A stretch of DNA of 64,000 nt from FEN-1219 sp039933105 (GTDB taxonomy: Bacteria > Pseudomonadota > Gammaproteobacteria > Steroidobacterales > Rariloculaceae), in assembly GCA_039933105.1 (NCBI GenBank), contig JBDTOT010000016.1, forward strand, positions 33,582-97,581, given 5' to 3'. Position numbers and translations under genes: made by a program. Within the stretch, counting starts at the first letter, position 1. Each line of letters starts with the position of its first letter. The notes under the pieces were generated by a model. That model worked only from the letters and a program-made list of their open reading frames with translations. It made no database searches and was not told where the DNA came from. Positions 16,982-25,777 of the stretch are shown piece after piece.

Positions 16982-18168
16982 AGCGGCTTTTCGCCGACGT
17001 ACTTCGCCCGCGGCCGAATGATGGCGTCGTGCGCGTATTGCTCGATCGCGTGGCCGATCCAGCCCATGGTGCGGCCGAGCGCGAACAACGTGAGCGCCGT
17101 CCCGTTCGGTAACCCGAGCGCTTTTGCGAGTGCGACGAGCGTGAAGTCCACGTTAGGCGGCTCGCCGAGCACCGCGTTGACGGCCGCTGTGAGCGCGCGT
17201 GCGAATTCGGCGTTCTTCGACTTCGGCAGCAGTGCGAGCAGCACGCTGGCGCGCGGATCGCCGCCGGCATAGAGCGGGTGACCGAAGCCGTCGATACGGT
17301 CGCCGCGTCGAAGCCGTTCTGCGAGTGCAGCCCGCAGATCGGATGTGCGGCGCAGGGAATCCCACAGCGCTTCGATGCGCCCGGTCGTGCCGCCGTGCTT
17401 CACGCCTTCGAGCGCCGCGAGCCCGGCGATGACGACGCCGTACGGCGACCCGCCGGCCGACGCGACGCAGCGCGCCGTGAACGTCGATACGTTGAGCTCG
17501 TGATCGGCGCACAGGATCAGCGCCGCGCGCAGTAGCGGCGCCGCCGCCGGCACGCCCCACGCCTTAGCGAGCGTTGCGTCGATCGTCGGTTCTCGCGCGC
17601 TGCCGTTGGCCGCGACGGTGGCAAGCGCCTGCAAGATCCGCCAACCGGTTTGCGCGACGGCGCGGGGTCGCAAGTCGTAGCCGAGCGGATCCTTTGCCGC
17701 GGCGAGGGCGAGTGTCGCCTGCGCGCGCGCCACGAACGGCGCATCGGCATCGCGGCCCTTCGTGCCGGCGAGTTTCGCCGTCGTGGCGAGCTGCGCGCCG
17801 CCGTCGGCCGAACCGGTCCACAGCAGGGCAGCAACATCTGCAAGCGAGGCCGTGCCCGCAAGCTCCGCCGCATCGCGGCCGCGGTAATAGATGTGGCCCT
17901 CTGCGATCAGCGTGATCGCGGACTCGAGAATCGGTAGCCCCCAGTGCAATGCGTGCTCGGCGGCCTTCTCCGGATTGCGCCGCTCGTCTGTGCGCGCTCG
18001 CAGCCGTTCGATGTCGTCGCGCGCGTAACGGCGGTTGCGCGCTTTGCCAACCGTGGCTTCAGACCGAATGCGGCCGCGGCTCACATACGCGTACAACGTC
18101 GCACGGCTGACGCCGAGCATTTCGACGGCTTCCGTTGCGCTGACCCACGCGGGGTTCTCAGTTTTCAT
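16978..18168 (-). CDS. Citrate synthase family protein with N-terminal helix-turn-helix domain
   Basis: 396 residues. Residues 9-55 form a MerR-like/HTH_17 DNA-binding unit (ATEAVEMLGVSRATLYAYVS), and the rest is a citrate-synthase fold with the catalytic set H258 (VKHGG), H297 (GFGHPLY) and D341 (NVDF). It could therefore be an active enzyme that also binds DNA. The ATG at 18166-18168 is directly preceded by a perfect 18-bp palindrome instead of a Shine-Dalgarno sequence. The divergent neighbour is a second citrate-synthase-family gene. Carbon flow through citrate or 2-methylcitrate is the likely theme. Autoregulation is inferred. Confidence 0.85.
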   Translation of the reverse strand: MKTENPAWVSATEAVEMLGVSRATLYAYVSRGRIRSEATVGKARNRRYARDDIERLRARTDERRNPEKAAEHALHWGLPILESAITLIAEGHIYYRGRDAAELAGTASLADVAALLWTGSADGGAQLATTAKLAGTKGRDADAPFVARAQATLALAAAKDPLGYDLRPRAVAQTGWRILQALATVAANGSAREPTIDATLAKAWGVPAAAPLLRAALILCADHELNVSTFTARCVASAGGSPYGVVIAGLAALEGVKHGGTTGRIEALWDSLRRTSDLRAALAERLRRGDRIDGFGHPLYAGGDPRASVLLALLPKSKNAEFARALTAAVNAVLGEPPNVDFTLVALAKALGLPNGTALTLFALGRTMGWIGHAIEQYAHDAIIRPRAKYVGEKPL

Positions 18169-18186
18169 ATTGATTGACGAATCAAT
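18169..18186. promoter_or_regulatory. Palindrome between the two citrate-synthase-family genes
   Basis: ATTGATT GACG AATCAAT is a perfect 7-bp inverted repeat with a 4-bp spacer. It touches the start codon of the HTH-fused gene and lies 37 bp before the start of the divergent one. It is the obvious candidate operator for the HTH domain encoded next to it, and binding there could block translation or transcription of the fused gene. Confidence 0.6.
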
Positions 18187-18223
18187 GTTGACGATAAACC
18201 GACTACAACATACGGTAGCGGCC

Positions 18224-19306
18224 ATGAATGCGCAAACGGACATCCCTGCTTCGACCGGCCTCGAGGGTGTCATCGCCGCGGCCACGCGCTTGAGCATGGT
18301 GGATGGCGAGCGCGGCGAGCTCGTGATCGCGGGTTTGCGGCTCGAGCAGGTCGCCGCCCGGCCGTTCGAGGACGTGGTCGCCGCGCTTTGGGACGCCGCC
18401 GGCGTCCGCGGTGCCGCGCGCGTTGCGGCCGCGCCTGTGCCGGCGTCGACAATCGCGCTGCTTCGCGACGCTGCAGCGCGGCGCATCGAGCCCATGGACG
18501 CGCTGCGCATGGCGACCGGAACGCTTACGGCGGCCAGCGATGCCGATGCCGCGCAGCTGCTGGTCGGCGCCCTGCCGACGATCGCCGCCGCGTACACGCG
18601 GCTGCTGCAAGGCGCTGAGCCGCTCGCGCCGCGCGAGGATCTCGGCCTCGCGGCGAACTACCTGTACATGCGCAGCGGCGCCACGCCGCACAAAGAGCTC
18701 GTGCGCGGGCTCGATACGTATCTTGCGACCGTGTCGGACCATGGCCTGAACGCTTCGACGTTCACCGCGCGCGTGATCGTGTCGACCGGCTCCGATTTCG
18801 TCTCGGCCGCGACGGGCGCGATCGGCGCGTTGAAAGGTCCGCTGCACGGCGGCGCTCCGGGCCCGGCCCTCGACATGGTGTTCGAGATCGGCGACGCCGC
18901 GCGCGCCGAGCAGGCGCTGCGGCAGCAGATCGAACGCGGCGAGCGGCTCATGGGTTTCGGCCACCGCGTGTACAAGGTTCGCGACCCGCGCGCCGACGCG
19001 CTCGCCGCGGCCGCGGCACGCCTGTTCGCCCGGGCGGGCGACGCGAAGGTCTACGACCTCGCGCGTGCGGTCGAAGCCACCGCACTGAAGCTGCTCGAGG
19101 AGTACAAGTCGGGCCGCCGCCTGAAGACGAACGTCGAGTTCTACACGGCGCTTCTGCTGCACGGTCTTGGCCTGGACACGGCGTCGTTCACGCCGACGTT
19201 CGCGATCGGCCGCATCGCGGGCTGGACGGCACATTGTTTCGAGCAACGCGCCGTCGGGCGATTGATTCGTCCGCAGAGCGTGTACGTGGGGCGCATGCCC
19301 GAGTAG
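18224..19306 (+). CDS. Citrate synthase family protein (citrate/2-methylcitrate synthase-like)
   Basis: From the ATG at 18224 it encodes 360 residues, short for hexameric bacterial GltA but usual for the small dimeric type. Active-site elements are H208 (PLHGGA), H247 (GFGHRVYKVRDPRA) and, in place of the usual catalytic Asp, E305 (TNVEFYTAL). It condenses an acyl-CoA, probably acetyl- or propionyl-CoA, with oxaloacetate if active. It is paired divergently with the HTH-fused paralog across 55 bp. An in-frame ATG at 18185 would overlap the palindrome and is less likely as start. Confidence 0.85.
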   Translation: MNAQTDIPASTGLEGVIAAATRLSMVDGERGELVIAGLRLEQVAARPFEDVVAALWDAAGVRGAARVAAAPVPASTIALLRDAAARRIEPMDALRMATGTLTAASDADAAQLLVGALPTIAAAYTRLLQGAEPLAPREDLGLAANYLYMRSGATPHKELVRGLDTYLATVSDHGLNASTFTARVIVSTGSDFVSAATGAIGALKGPLHGGAPGPALDMVFEIGDAARAEQALRQQIERGERLMGFGHRVYKVRDPRADALAAAAARLFARAGDAKVYDLARAVEATALKLLEEYKSGRRLKTNVEFYTALLLHGLGLDTASFTPTFAIGRIAGWTAHCFEQRAVGRLIRPQSVYVGRMPE

Positions 19307-19312
19307 TCGGAG

Positions 19313-20200
19313 ATGCTGTGGGTTTTCACAACACTGATTGCCGCGGTCGCGCAAACGGCGCGCAACGCGATGCAGAGCAGCCTGACGGCCACGCTCGGCA
19401 CGCTAGGCGCGACCCAGGTGCGGTTCATCTACGGCTTGCCGTTCGCGCTTGTATTTTTGGGCCTCATGACTGCGTTTGCACACGAGCGCGCGCCGGCGCC
19501 GACCCTCGCATTCCTCGCATTCGTGGTCGTCGGCGCGCTCGCGCAGATCGCCGCCACGGCCTTTCTGCTCGTGGCCATGCAGCTGCGGTCGTTCTCTGTA
19601 GCGACGGCGCTGAGCAAGACCGAGGCCCTGCAGGTGGCGGTGTTCGGGTTCGCGGTGCTCGGCGATGCGTTGACGTGGCCGCGTGCGATCGCGGTGCTGA
19701 TCGCGACCGCCGGCGTGGTGATCGTGGCTGTGAAGCCCGGGCAACAGTGGGACAGGCAGAGTTTGAAGCCAGCCGCGCTCGGGGTCGCGTCGGGAGCGTT
19801 CTTCGCGCTCGCGTCGGTGAGCTTTCGCGGAGCGATTCTCGCACTCCCGGAAGGTGTCTACTTCCTGCGCGCGACGACCACGCTCGTGTGGTCGCTCGGC
19901 ATTCAGGTCGCGGTGCTCGGCGCGTGGCTCGCGATCATGAACCGCGAGGCGCTGCTGCGAAGCATCGTGGTGTGGCGCCAGTCGCTGTTCGCAGGCTTCA
20001 TGAGTGCGTTCGCGTCGCAGCTCTGGTTCTTGGGGTTCTCGCTGACCGCGGCCGCAAACGTGCGCACGCTCGCGCTCGTCGAAGTGCTGCTCGCACAGGC
20101 AGTGTCGAAGCGGCTCTTCGGCCAGCGCGCGACGGCTCGCGAGTTGGTCGGCGTGGCGTTCGTCGTGCTCGGCGTCGCGTGGTTGCTCATCGCCGTCTGA
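19313..20200 (+). CDS. EamA/DMT family transporter
   Basis: A 295-residue membrane protein with about ten hydrophobic segments in two EamA repeats. The first holds FVVVGALAQIAATAFLLVAM and SKTEALQVAVFGFAVLGD, and the second repeats the pattern with ALVEVLLAQAVSKRLFGQ. Such proteins export amino acids, nucleobases or small metabolites. It starts 6 bp after the citrate-synthase-like gene and is probably co-transcribed. The substrate is unknown. Confidence 0.85.
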   Translation: MLWVFTTLIAAVAQTARNAMQSSLTATLGTLGATQVRFIYGLPFALVFLGLMTAFAHERAPAPTLAFLAFVVVGALAQIAATAFLLVAMQLRSFSVATALSKTEALQVAVFGFAVLGDALTWPRAIAVLIATAGVVIVAVKPGQQWDRQSLKPAALGVASGAFFALASVSFRGAILALPEGVYFLRATTTLVWSLGIQVAVLGAWLAIMNREALLRSIVVWRQSLFAGFMSAFASQLWFLGFSLTAAANVRTLALVEVLLAQAVSKRLFGQRATARELVGVAFVVLGVAWLLIAV

Positions 20201-20303
20201 TCGCGAGACGCGCCGTCGATGGCGGGAGCGTGCGCTGCGTCAGAGAGCAGGCGCGTGGCGTGTGGCATGCTCTGCGCAGATCCACGTCACGAGAAACCCT
20301 ACG

Positions 20304-21320
20304 ATGAGCGCCGCCGTACGAGATTCGCACGCACCTACCCGTCACTCCCGCTTTGTCACGCTGCAAGGCCACATCCTCGAGCAGCAGGCACATTATCCGG
20401 AGGCGTCTGGAACGTTCTCGTGGATTCTGTCGGCATTGTCGATTTCGGCCAAGATGATCGCAGCGCATGTGCGTCGCGCTCGGCTCGACGACGTTCTGGG
20501 CTCTGCTGGCAGTGAAAACGTCCAGGGCGAGCAGCAACAGAAGCTCGATGTCATCGCGAACGAGATTCTGTTGCGCACCCTCAGCGGGCGTGACGGCGTA
20601 GCGATCGTCGCTTCGGAGGAGAACGAGGAACCCGTGATCCTACGCACGGCGTTGGGTGGCGAGCAGAAATATTGCGTGCTCTTCGACCCGCTCGATGGCT
20701 CGTCGAACCTCGACGTGTGCGGCGGCGTCGGCACCATCTTCAGCATCTTGCGCCAGGATCGGCGTTCGACTCGCCCGGAAGATTCGCTGCTGCAACCGGG
20801 CGCCAGGCAGATCGCCGCCGGCTACGTGCTGTACGGTCCGTCGACGGTGTTTGCGCTCACGATCGGCCGTGGCGTCGATCTATTCGTGCTCGACCCCGCG
20901 TATGGCGCGTTCATGCGCGTGGAGCAGAACGTGCGGATTCCGGTCGCAAGCAAGAGCTACTCACTGAATGAGGGCAATCGCCTGACGTTCCCGGAAGGCT
21001 ATCAGCGCTACCTCGATTGGGCGCAGAGCCAGAGCTACTCGAGCCGTTACGCGGGTGCGATGGTGGCCGACGTTCATCGCATTTTGCTGAAGGGCGGCGT
21101 GTTCATGTATCCGCCGACGAAGAAGGCCGCGAACGGCAAACTGCGCCTGATGTATGAGGCCAACCCGATGGCGATGCTCGTGGAGCAGGCCGGAGGCAAG
21201 GCGTTCAGCGCGCCGGGCTCACGTATCCTCGACACGCAGCCGACGGACATCCACCAACGCACGCCGGTCATCATCGGCAGCCCCGACGAGGTGGACCACG
21301 TCTTGCGGCACCTCGTCTAG
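20304..21320 (+). CDS. fbp: Class I fructose-1,6-bisphosphatase
   Basis: 338 residues with the class I signature: SEENEE (metal-binding Glu near 105-106), FDPLDGSSNLDV (128-138), YVLYGPSTVF, SSRYAGAMVADVHRILLKGG and GKLRLMYEANPMAMLVEQAGG. It removes the C1 phosphate of fructose-1,6-bisphosphate in gluconeogenesis or the Calvin cycle. The start ATG at 20304 follows GAGAAACCCTACG. The upstream frame has no better signal. No other gluconeogenic or Calvin gene is adjacent, so gluconeogenesis during growth on organic acids is the simplest role. Confidence 0.95.
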   Translation: MSAAVRDSHAPTRHSRFVTLQGHILEQQAHYPEASGTFSWILSALSISAKMIAAHVRRARLDDVLGSAGSENVQGEQQQKLDVIANEILLRTLSGRDGVAIVASEENEEPVILRTALGGEQKYCVLFDPLDGSSNLDVCGGVGTIFSILRQDRRSTRPEDSLLQPGARQIAAGYVLYGPSTVFALTIGRGVDLFVLDPAYGAFMRVEQNVRIPVASKSYSLNEGNRLTFPEGYQRYLDWAQSQSYSSRYAGAMVADVHRILLKGGVFMYPPTKKAANGKLRLMYEANPMAMLVEQAGGKAFSAPGSRILDTQPTDIHQRTPVIIGSPDEVDHVLRHLV

Positions 21321-21342
21321 AGGCGGCGCACCCTACGTTGCA

Positions 21343-22497
21343 TCAGTTGCGTGTGCGCCAGAGGCGCGCGGATGCGAGCGCCGCGCCTTCGGCCAATGAG
21401 CTGAGTTTCTTGTAAGCGATGCCGGGGTCCACGCGCGAGTAGCCTGCAAACGAGCCGAATCCGCAATCGGTTCCCGCGATCACACGCTCGCGCCCCACGA
21501 TGTCGGCATACTGGCAGAGCTGTTCCGCGATCAATCGCGGATGCTCCACATAGTTCGACGTTGACATGATGCAGCCCGGGATCAGCACTTTGTCGTCGGG
21601 CAAGTTCGCGTCCCGCCACACCTCGATCTCGTGGCGATGCCGTGGGTTCGCCGCCTCGAACAAAATTCCGGCCGGCTTCGCCTTCAGCACGAGCGCGAGC
21701 ACTTTCTCGAGCGCGATGTCGCAATCGTGTGGGCCTTCGTAGTTACCCCAGCAAATGTGCATACGCATGCGGTCCGCCGGGATGTCGCGCACGGCGTGGT
21801 TCAGCGCTTCGACTTGATACGCAGCCCGCTTCAAGAACTCCGCTTCGTCGAGCTCCTGGAAACCGGTATGTCGCGCCATCGCGAGATCCGGGCAGTCGAG
21901 CTGGAGAATGAAACCCGCGTCGACAATCGCGTCGTATTCGGGCTTCATGGCCGCTACGATCGCGTCGACGTACGCCTCGTGCGTCGGATAGTGCTGGTTT
22001 GACTGAAACGCCGAGATCACGCCCGGCGACGCCGCGTTCATGAACGCTTCGGGGGCCGGCTGTGCGGCGAGGCCTGCGCGCAGGTTCGCGACGTCGATCT
22101 GCATTGCGTCGCGATCGACGAGCTCGATCGGACCGACGCACGCCGCGCGCTTGAACGACTGCTTGCCCATCATCCGCGCCATTGCTTCGCGGAACTCGGG
22201 GTAGGGCGCGAGATCTTTGTGCGGCGGGCGAGCAACGTGACCGGCGAACCCGGACAAACGATCCTTGATGTAGGTGGCGTAACCCACCTTGCTGGTCTCG
22301 CCGTCGCTGACGATGTCGATGCCGGCCGCGCGCTGTTTCGCGACGGCCTCCGCGACCCCCGCTTGCATCGCGGTTGCGAACCCGGCGCGGTCGTAGCTCT
22401 CGCCGTTCTCTTTCTTATAGAGGAAATCGACGACGGCTGCGCTGCGGGGCAGGCTGCCGACGTGCGTCGTCAGGATTCGATCGGTCGAGAGCTTCAT
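21343..22497 (-). CDS. Cobalamin-independent methionine synthase (MetE C-terminal) family protein
   Basis: 384 residues forming one MetE-type TIM barrel. TTHVGSLPR opens it, SDGETSK follows, and zinc-type ligands appear in MHICWGNYEG (His-x-Cys) and GTDCGFGSF (Cys). It lacks the N-terminal half of true MetE, so it is one of the single-domain relatives. Some members demethylate or transfer methyl groups to thiols. The ATG at 22495-22497 is preceded by GAGGTG. It converges on fbp with a 22-bp gap. Confidence 0.87.
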   Translation of the reverse strand: MKLSTDRILTTHVGSLPRSAAVVDFLYKKENGESYDRAGFATAMQAGVAEAVAKQRAAGIDIVSDGETSKVGYATYIKDRLSGFAGHVARPPHKDLAPYPEFREAMARMMGKQSFKRAACVGPIELVDRDAMQIDVANLRAGLAAQPAPEAFMNAASPGVISAFQSNQHYPTHEAYVDAIVAAMKPEYDAIVDAGFILQLDCPDLAMARHTGFQELDEAEFLKRAAYQVEALNHAVRDIPADRMRMHICWGNYEGPHDCDIALEKVLALVLKAKPAGILFEAANPRHRHEIEVWRDANLPDDKVLIPGCIMSTSNYVEHPRLIAEQLCQYADIVGRERVIAGTDCGFGSFAGYSRVDPGIAYKKLSSLAEGAALASARLWRTRN

Positions 22498-22619
22498 CGT
22501 CACCTCGTTCGCCGCGTGCCGCGCGCCGCGCGGTCGCGGAAGGTCGTCATTGTGGCTCACGCGCGGGGAGAAATTCGAGCGCCGCCGGCGATTGACGCCC
22601 CCGCGAGCGGCGTGGTCTA

Positions 22620-23075
22620 GTGGCCGCGCATGCAGAATTCAGCGGGGGCACAGTGAAAGGCGTGGGTGAGATGCTGTCCGGGCTCATCAAAGACCTGGTC
22701 GCGCGCTGGCGCGCGCCCGGTAGCCAACATGCGGGCGGCGCGAGCGACAGCGCGCGCTATGAAATCCTGCTCGACGAGGTTGAGCCGCTCGATCGCTGGA
22801 CGCTGTGCACAGTGTGCCTGAACGTCGACCGCACCTTGGCCGTGGGGCGCCGCCACTGGCGGTGCTCGGACTGCGGGGTGGATACGCGTAACGACACGCA
22901 GCAGCCGCTGAAGGCCTATCTAATTGCCACTTCGGCCGAGACGGTCGAGGAGAATCTGCGCGAGTGGATGAACGTGAAGGGCGCGCGCGTGGCGTATAGG
23001 ACCCTGCGCGCCGCTCGATACAAGTGCCTACTCGTGCTGCAGAAACGCCTACAGGGTCAAAGCAGAAGCGCATGA
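22620..23075 (+). CDS. Small zinc-ribbon protein, uncharacterised
   Basis: Up to 151 residues. The centre has two Cys pairs, LCTVCLN and RCSDCGVDT, about 20 residues apart, as in a zinc ribbon, followed by a basic C-terminus. I do not recognise the family. The start is uncertain: GTG 22620, GTG 22653 (after GGGGG) or ATG 22671. The stop overlaps the VOC gene start (ATGA at 23072-23075), which argues that the frame is real and co-translated. Confidence 0.6.
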   Translation: MAAHAEFSGGTVKGVGEMLSGLIKDLVARWRAPGSQHAGGASDSARYEILLDEVEPLDRWTLCTVCLNVDRTLAVGRRHWRCSDCGVDTRNDTQQPLKAYLIATSAETVEENLREWMNVKGARVAYRTLRAARYKCLLVLQKRLQGQSRSA

Positions 23076-23476
23076 CATTGCTGGCCGATCGCATCGATCA
23101 CATCGTGCTTACCGTCGCGGATATCGAGGCGACCACGCAGTTCTACGAGCGTGCGCTGGGATTCCAGCGGGAGTTCTTCCATGGCCCCGATGGCGCTCCG
23201 CGCTACGCGCTGAAGTTCGGCGCGCAGAAGATCAACCTGCAGGATCGCGCGACGCAAACACCCACGAAGGCCCAGCAGCCGACGTTCGGGTCGGGGGATT
23301 TCTGTTTGCTCGCGGCCGTGCCGCTCGATGATGTCATCGCGCATTTGAAGTCCGTGAACGTCGCGATCGAGGCCGGGCCAGTGCCGCGGCGCGGCGCCGT
23401 CGGCGCGCTACGTTCGATCTACTTTCGCGACCCCGACGGCAACCTCGTCGAGGTCGCCGAGTACGTGCGCGAGTAA
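23072..23476 (+). CDS. VOC-superfamily (glyoxalase/dioxygenase-like) protein
   Basis: 134 residues, one VOC unit with two beta-alpha-beta-beta-beta modules: RIDHIVLTVADIEATTQFY at the start, LKFGAQKINLQD, and the terminal IYFRDPDGNLVEVAEY with the metal-type Glu. Members include glyoxalase I-like lyases, fosfomycin-type resistance enzymes and extradiol dioxygenases. The closest style is the YaeR/CatE-like single-domain group. It is translationally coupled to the zinc-ribbon gene, a pairing I cannot explain. Confidence 0.85.
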   Translation: MTLLADRIDHIVLTVADIEATTQFYERALGFQREFFHGPDGAPRYALKFGAQKINLQDRATQTPTKAQQPTFGSGDFCLLAAVPLDDVIAHLKSVNVAIEAGPVPRRGAVGALRSIYFRDPDGNLVEVAEYVRE

Positions 23477-23482
23477 CGTCAG

Positions 23483-24991
23483 CTAACGTTCGATGTGGCC
23501 GTCGTGGCCCACGTGGACGTGTTGTTTCACCGCCGGTGCGCGTGTCGCGTTGGGATCGCGCACCACGAGGTGCCCCATCATGCCGACTTCGGCGTGGTCG
23601 AGAATGTGGCAGTGGAACATCCACGTGCCGGGGCGCTCGTCGAAACGGAGCGCGATCGCGAGCTCGGATTTCGCCGGCACGTTCACCGTGTCTTTCCATT
23701 CCGGTACGCGGGTTTCATCCAGCACCTGGAAGAAATAGCCATGGACGTGGAACGGATGCGCGAAGTCCGTGTTGTTCGTGATGTGCCAGACCTCCGTCTC
23801 GCCGAGCTGTGCCTCGAAGGGCGGCGCTTTCCAGAACGGTAGGCCGTTGATACCCATCTCCACGACGTTGTTATTGATCGCAATGGTGAGATCCACCTTG
23901 CGCTCGGTGGCGCCCGTCACGTCGATCGGTTCGATGTGGCGTAGATCCATCGGGATCGCCTCCGGAGTGACGGCTGCGTCGGATACGGTCTCGATTTTCA
24001 ACATGTCGACCGACGATCGGTTGAACGTGGTGCCGTAGCCGCGCTCGGTGGGCACCCAGCGCAGCACCGTGTTGCTGCCGGGTGCGTCGGCCGGCGTAAA
24101 CACGGCGTCCCCACGCTCGCCCGGCACGACGAGCACGCTGTACGTGTCGACGGCGCGCGCCGCGAGCCCATTGTCGCCGCCGAGCTTCATGAAACGATGA
24201 TTGCGCATGCGCAGGTTGTAATAGCGCGCGCGCGTTGCGTTGATGACGCGCCAACGCTGCTGCTTGCCCGTGCGGACTTTCAGCGTCGGCAGCACTTTGC
24301 CGTTCACGAGCAGCACGGCACCCTCGCGGCCAAATAGATCGCCGAAGTTGCCGCCGCTGTCGGCCGGCAGCATCTCGCCCTCGTCGGTGACACTCATGTC
24401 GGACAGTAGCAGCACCAGGTCGTCGCCGAACGCTTTCGGGTCATTCGGGTCTTCGACCAGGATCGCGCCGTAGAGTCCACGCCCGACCTGCGCCGAGGAA
24501 TCGACGTGTGGGTGATACCAATACGTGCCGGGGTCGCGCAGCGTGAAGTCATACGTAAATTCGCCGCCGGGTGGCACCGGATCCTGCGTGGCGCGCGGCG
24601 CGCCATCCATATTGTTCGGTACGCGCAGCCCGTGCCAATGAATCGTTGTCTCCTCGGGCAGTGAGTTCTTGAAGTGCACAATCACGCGATCGCCGACCAC
24701 ACCTCGAATCAGCGGCCCCGGGATTTTGCCGTTGTAAGTCCACACAGTGGTCTTATGGCCGGGCAGGATCTCGAGCTCGGCGACCTTGGCCTCGAGGTTG
24801 AATTCGAGCACGTGCGGGTCGGGGTTCAAATCGTCCGGTTGCGGCAACGCGAGATCGTCTGCCCAGCCCGCCGGCTGCTCGACTTCGTGTGCGGCCTGCA
24901 GCACGGCGGGGCTTTGCGGCGTAGCCGGCGGCCGGGCGCAGCCGCCAAGCAGCAGCACGCAACTCGCTGACATTGCAATGGCTTTCCTCAA
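23483..24991 (-). CDS. Multicopper oxidase, lipoprotein
   Basis: All four copper motifs are present in order: IHWHGLRVPN, YWYHPHVDSS, HPFHVHG and FHCHILDHAEVGMM. The axial position after the last His ends in Met, as in laccases and CueO-type oxidases. The N-terminus MRKAIAMSASCVLLLGGC is a lipoprotein signal with the lipobox LLGGC, from which I infer a TTG start at 24989-24991 with GGGGGTTAG upstream. GTG 25048 and ATG 24973 are alternatives. The C-terminus ends in a short His-rich tail (HVHVGHDGH). It probably oxidises Cu(I) or phenols at the membrane. Confidence 0.88.
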   Translation of the reverse strand: MRKAIAMSASCVLLLGGCARPPATPQSPAVLQAAHEVEQPAGWADDLALPQPDDLNPDPHVLEFNLEAKVAELEILPGHKTTVWTYNGKIPGPLIRGVVGDRVIVHFKNSLPEETTIHWHGLRVPNNMDGAPRATQDPVPPGGEFTYDFTLRDPGTYWYHPHVDSSAQVGRGLYGAILVEDPNDPKAFGDDLVLLLSDMSVTDEGEMLPADSGGNFGDLFGREGAVLLVNGKVLPTLKVRTGKQQRWRVINATRARYYNLRMRNHRFMKLGGDNGLAARAVDTYSVLVVPGERGDAVFTPADAPGSNTVLRWVPTERGYGTTFNRSSVDMLKIETVSDAAVTPEAIPMDLRHIEPIDVTGATERKVDLTIAINNNVVEMGINGLPFWKAPPFEAQLGETEVWHITNNTDFAHPFHVHGYFFQVLDETRVPEWKDTVNVPAKSELAIALRFDERPGTWMFHCHILDHAEVGMMGHLVVRDPNATRAPAVKQHVHVGHDGHIER

Positions 24992-25321
24992 ACTAACCCC
25001 CGAACCGACTGGTAGCACAACGACGAGTTTTGGTGACTGTGTCGGCACCCACCATTCGTAATAGTACGTAACCCCGCGCGCCGGTACCGGCTACCGGGCC
25101 GACAGCGTAGACTCGTGGCCGAATCGAAGTCGCCACGGCAGGAGCGGCAGTGTGCTCGGACGCGCGAAGGCTGCACGAACGCAGCCGAAGTCGGCGAGCA
25201 AACGCGCCCGCGTACTTCCTCGAAAATCACCACGGCGACGGCATCGTGTCGGTGTGCGCGCAAGGTGCCTTGAATAATCGGCAACGGCCACACCTGGCCG
25301 TTAGCTCGCGGGAGTAAGACC
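24992..25321. other. Intergenic region between divergent multicopper oxidase and NfeD genes
   Basis: About 330 bp. It contains GC-rich inverted stretches near 25080-25100 (CCGGTACCGG) and the ribosome-binding site GGGAG before the NfeD gene. No convincing reading frame, operator or RNA gene was found. If the oxidase uses the longer start at 25048 the gap shrinks. Confidence 0.5.
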
Positions 25322-25753
25322 ATGGCTTGGTGGAGTTGGGGAATCCTCGGCTTCGTGCTGCTCGGACTAGAGCTGTTGGCCATCGACGCGCAATTCTTCC
25401 TGGTGTTCGCCGGCGTCGCAGCGATCATCGTGGGCCTGCTCGGGCTGGCCGGTATCGATCTGCCGCAGTGGGCACAGTGGATCGCGTTCGCGGTGCTGGC
25501 GCTGGTCGCGATGTTCACCATTCGGCGGCAGGTCTACGAGAGGCTGCTGAGCAAGCCGGGCGCTAAGGTCAGCACGGACATTCACCAGCAAGTCGTGGTT
25601 GCGCAGGCGCTCGAGCCCGGCGAATCCTGCCGCATCCAGTACCGTGGAACCGGCTGGACGGCCATCAATGTAAGTAAGGAATCGATTGCCGCCGGCGGCA
25701 AGGCGCGCATCGAATCCATCGACGGGCTGACGCTGCACGTTCGGCCGGTCTGA
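25322..25753 (+). CDS. NfeD-like membrane protein
   Basis: 143 residues: two or three hydrophobic segments (LGFVLLGLELLAI, FLVFAGVAAIIVGLLGL, IAFAVLALVAMF) followed by a soluble OB-fold domain with VVVAQALEPGESCRIQYRGTGWTAI. This is the short NfeD form that accompanies SPFH proteins. It directly precedes the SPFH gene (24-bp gap), the expected operon partner. Role: organisation or quality control of membrane microdomains. Confidence 0.88.
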   Translation: MAWWSWGILGFVLLGLELLAIDAQFFLVFAGVAAIIVGLLGLAGIDLPQWAQWIAFAVLALVAMFTIRRQVYERLLSKPGAKVSTDIHQQVVVAQALEPGESCRIQYRGTGWTAINVSKESIAAGGKARIESIDGLTLHVRPV

Positions 25754-25777
25754 GCACGGGATAACCAGGAGAAACGC

